A DNA stretch of 64,000 bases from contig OY744544.1 in the NCBI GenBank assembly GCA_963556195.1, positions 49,918,325 through 49,982,324 on the forward strand, in the 5' to 3' direction. Both the position numbers and the translations under genes were made by a program. Numbering within the stretch: position 1 is the stretch's first letter; every line of letters begins with the position of its first letter. The notes under the pieces were generated by a model. That model worked only from the letters and a program-made list of their open reading frames with translations. It was not told where the DNA came from and made no database searches. This document shows positions 60,781 to 64,000 of this stretch, piece after piece. This DNA comes from Sepiola atlantica. Its lineage: Eukaryota; Mollusca; Cephalopoda; Sepiida; Sepiolidae.

Positions 60781-61450
60781 AATATGTATTATTAAATCAC
60801 TATATATTGTGAGGATATACTTAAAATGGTGTTTCTATTTTACAATTCTATTTTGTTAAATGTATTCCATTTATTTTGTAGCTTTTCATTTTCCTTACGT
60901 TTTCTAACTTCCTTATTTGCAATTGGAATTCTCATTTTTCCAGATTTTTCCCTTTCTTTGACATTTTCTTTCTTTCTTTTCTATTTGTCAATTCTTATTA
61001 TTATTTGTTCTTGTTTAATAATTTATTATCAATTTCATTTATTTTCTTGATTCAACGGAATTGTATTTCGCTTTCAAATTCACCCGTTGTGTTTTCTATT
61101 TAAATTTCTAGTTCTATCAATTGAACTACAATTGTGAATCCTTGTCTCGTAAATCACCTATTGAATTCAATTTATACCTACACTAAGTTTTCTGAACTTG
61201 ACAGATTGAAAAATATACTGATCATAAACTGTATTTGAACTTTAACTTTCAATTCGTCTTTTACGTTATCCTATGACATTTCATCGTTTTGACTCATTGC
61301 CGATTAAATCAAAGCGCCAACATCGGCTGAACAAGGAGACAAAACGCAAAACCTTCATTTCTAACACGTCATTGGATCCGTCATAGATTAAATCGTTCCT
61401 TACTGATTGGCTTTAAAATATACACACCGCCATACACCACAAACACCAAG
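60781..61450. other. unique AT-rich sequence, nothing recognised
   Basis: T-rich on the plus strand between 60820 and 61060. No gene recognised. Confidence 0.45.
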
Positions 61451-61540
61451 TTTTACACACTTATTATTACACACTTATTTTTACACACTTATTTTTACAC
61501 ACGTATTATGACACACATATTTTTACACACTTATTTTATC
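61451..61540 (+). repeat. 14-bp tandem repeat, about six copies
   Basis: Units acacacttattttt with ttatta and gtattatg variants. Confidence 0.94.
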
Positions 61541-61754
61541 GTTAAAATGCTTTAAACGGTGTTGAACATAACAACTATGGTCATGTTCTTAGCAAATGAG
61601 TTTTATTTCTTTGCGTTTTCATTTGTCTGGTGGATTTAAAACAAATATTTGAAAATAATAAAGAACATTATATTGCTTTATTAACCATAAAAATCATGTT
61701 CTTGTTCTAATGGCTTTTTTATGTTACGAAATGTTCCAGTGAGGATGTATAATT

Positions 61755-61880
61755 TGTATTTTTTACATCATTCGAACTACTGTTCTCATCTTGGATGTTA
61801 TTGTCACAACGTTTTGGCAGATTTAATCTCCGACCTTCTCTAGGTGCATATTGTCGAACTCGAGGTCGATATAATCACCC
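61755..61880 (-). repeat. SINE-like family 2 copy, 3' part
   Basis: The plus strand shows cgaactactgttctcatcttggatgttattgt..cacaacgttttgg..gacc.tctc..gtcgaactcgag, the complement of the family body and tail. Confidence 0.75.
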
Positions 61881-61959
61881 CACTCATAGGAAAATCTCTA
61901 TTGTATGAAATTCAGCTCACTTCGTATTTGAAAAAAAACTCAATAATGCTCTCATTTAT

Positions 61960-63060
61960 TCAAATCAGATTCTGAGTCTAGACGTAGTGAGTCTCTTCGC
62001 GAAAGTACCCACTGACGCAACTTTTACTGTGGTACGGGATAATTTGACTTTAGATACTTCACTAGAGAACGCACTTGCATCACGATAGATAACCTGATGG
62101 AGATGTTGACCTTCTGTGTAGAAACTAAATACTTCGTGATGCGATCAGACACATATCGCCAAGAAAATAAAACTTTGGCTATACGATCACCATTGTCCGC
62201 AGTATTGACCAATGGATACATGGAATACCGCAAGGAAATGGCACATTTATATTAGGGCCTTATCGGGTCGACGTCCAAGCATTGATAGGCTATGTGAAGT
62301 CCATACGTCTATAAAGTACACTATGGAACAGGAACATAATGCAAAATAGTCCCTGGCAGATCTGTTGATAACTCGCACTGAGTAAGGATTCAGGTCATCT
62401 GTATATCGAAAGCCAACGTTTACTGGAGAGTATCTAAATTTAAACTCCCACGATCCATATAATGTAAAGAAGAGAAATCGTCCGTTGTCAAAAACATCGA
62501 GCAAAAGTAATATGTAGTAACAGCAATATATATAAAGGGTAAATGGACAGCTTTAGAGACCCCCCCACCCTAACAATTATCCAGAGAGCATGGCATCGGC
62601 TCCAAGAAATGTGAAACGAACATCGAAGGGCACCACACGCAAACTGACCACGGCTTGTATATCTAAAAAAACACCCAAAGATAATGTAATCCATATGATA
62701 GTATCCAGGAGCGACTAAACTCTCCGAAAACATTTTATGCGAGTTACTAGAGAAAAAAAGTAATGACCAAGAATTGTGTGTATGCTAATCCATCTAAACG
62801 TGGAAAAATATACAAAACATGTACATGTCGCCAAGGTGAGAAGAACACCGGAAAGGTGAGACATGTCTCCAACTTAAAGTAAGATTAGAAGAACACCAGA
62901 AAGCGGTAATGCATGGAGACATTAAAAAGTCGGGTATCGCTGAAAAATATGGAGGGAAAAGGGAAATCATCTACAGTAAAAATTATAGACAGAGAATAAC
63001 GGTGGATAGTAAGATACTGAACGACAAGTATACCTAGCGTATAATTTAGTACAATATGGG
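61960..63060 (+). pseudogene. Penelope-like retroelement relic, third sequence type
   Basis: VSLFAKVPTDATFTVVRDNL (about 61990-62045) and MEMLTFCVETKYF (about 62098-62137) correspond to the RT fingers. NGYMEYRKEMAH near 62215 follows motif B, and the motif C block is deleted or unreadable. EQEHNAK, SSVYRKPTFTGEYLNLNSHD (about 62395-62460) and YNVKKR form the thumb. The GIY-YIG domain is reduced to its second half, RLEEHQKAVMHGDIKKSGIAE (about 62885-62945). Word usage differs clearly from the copies at 24.3 and 42.3 kb. Numerous stops. Confidence 0.86.
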
Positions 63061-63221
63061 TACAATTCATTATAAATAATAGATGCCCACTATGTATACA
63101 ACGGTGGCGTTATTTTTAAAATCACTCACGGCAACTATTGTGTACCGAGCGACGTTGACACTTTATTTATAAATAGTGTTTTATCCTAAAAATTCGTCTA
63201 GGCAAAGACATATCTTCAGAA
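63061..63221. other. unique sequence, nothing recognised
   Basis: Short spacer between the PLE relic and a trinucleotide array. Confidence 0.35.
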
Positions 63222-63320
63222 CTGATGATGATGATGATGATGACGATGATGATGACGATGATGATGACGATGATACTGCTGTTGCTACTGCTGCTGTTGC
63301 TGCTGCTGTTGCTGCTGCTG

Positions 63321-63354
<34 letters not shown>

Positions 63355-63376
63355 CGACCACCACCACCACCACCAC

Positions 63377-63431
<55 letters not shown>
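63222..63431. repeat. complex trinucleotide array (GAT/GAC, TGC, GAC, CAC, GAT)
   Basis: Five different trinucleotides follow one another: gatgat/gacgat, tgctgt/tgctgc, gacgac, caccac, and a pure gatgat run of about 18 units. Asp/His/Ala homopolymer frames result. Confidence 0.97.
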
Positions 63432-63884
63432 AGTCGTTGTCGTCGTTTAACATTTGTTTTTTGTGTGTTTAGCTTTTTTGCATCACGTAAAATTGAACGA
63501 CCGCTTTTTATTCGTTGCGGCTGCATTTTTGAACGAACTCCGATGACAACAATAAAAAAATGACTAATTTTATATTATTTTTTCTTTAGAATCATTCCAG
63601 CGGACAATATACCTTTACTCGGGCAATGTCGATTCAAATAGTATTTAGCTAATAATTATTTTCACGGCCAGAAGAAGGAAAAGGTCGATTGTTTTAAAAA
63701 TATTTGGTTACTTTCACACTAATTGACATCAAAAAATCTAGCCAGAACTGTTTTCTTTATTTCGTTCAAAACTACATTTCGCGTTGAGAAACTTTTCTTG
63801 AGATCTACTTCGTCGCATCAATTCATGGCCTATCCCAACACTATGGATAGTTATAATGGTAGTAACACAGAAAGATAAAGATAA

Positions 63885-63925
<41 letters not shown>

Positions 63926-64000
63926 AATTATTTACTCTTCAGTGCAGGAAGCTAATTCTCAGCGGGCGCGAACTCCGATCACAAATCGCCACTGATTTGC
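63432..64000. other. unique sequence with a (TA)n tract near the window end
   Basis: TA run at 63886-63916. Nothing else recognised. Confidence 0.5.

Noticed and set aside
63167..63563. Poly-Asp/His and poly-Met/Leu/Thr frames
   Set aside because: Complex trinucleotide array; homopolymer products in every frame.

Overview
This looks like a gene-poor, AT-rich stretch of a metazoan nuclear genome, most likely a cephalopod mollusc such as an octopus. That is an inference from three things: very dense TA and other microsatellites, tRNA-derived SINEs, and the mix of Penelope-like, jockey-like and R2/R4-like retroelements. No database search was possible. I found no convincing host protein-coding exon, no rRNA and no functional tRNA. 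Nearly all recognisable coding sequence is decayed retrotransposon or transposon.

Layout. 1-13.4 kb holds microsatellites, a degenerate telomere-type (TTAGGG) patch, several small tandem duplications, two loci of a SINE-like family, a long pyrimidine-rich tract, and a 2.3-kb block of four different tandem arrays side by side (10.15-12.43 kb). 13.4-15.7 kb is a minus-strand jockey-type LINE relic with an internal deletion. 22.0-23.5 kb is a nest of short elements separated by TA tracts: a perfect 94-bp-arm palindrome, a TA-flanked MITE and a tandem pair of tRNA-derived SINEs. 24.3-25.6 kb is the best-preserved Penelope-like element (PLE). 31.1-33.5 kb is a minus-strand R4/Dong-like LINE with a ~130-bp tandem array just upstream of its 5' end (33.5-35.1 kb). 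38.9-39.2, 42.3-43.3 and 48.2-49.0 kb hold a LINE tail and two more PLE relics. 44.3-44.8 kb is a second tandem SINE pair. 52.5-55.4 kb holds a jockey-type LINE with a poly(A) tail and a mariner-type transposase relic. 58.8-60.6 kb is a second R4-like LINE, and 62.0-63.1 kb a fourth PLE.

The most interesting signal is in the short non-coding elements. The tRNA-derived SINE occurs twice as tandem dimers. The end of each unit carries the two conserved boxes of a hammerhead ribozyme (CUGANGA and GAAA) in an order that also allows a short stem III, a UA cleavage triplet and a stem I. Hammerheads in PLEs, in schistosome SINE-like repeats and in tandem 'retrozymes' are established; a tRNA-SINE dimer of this design here is inference, and stem II is weak. 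Two or three other short families in the window carry similar CUGAAGA...GAAA cores.
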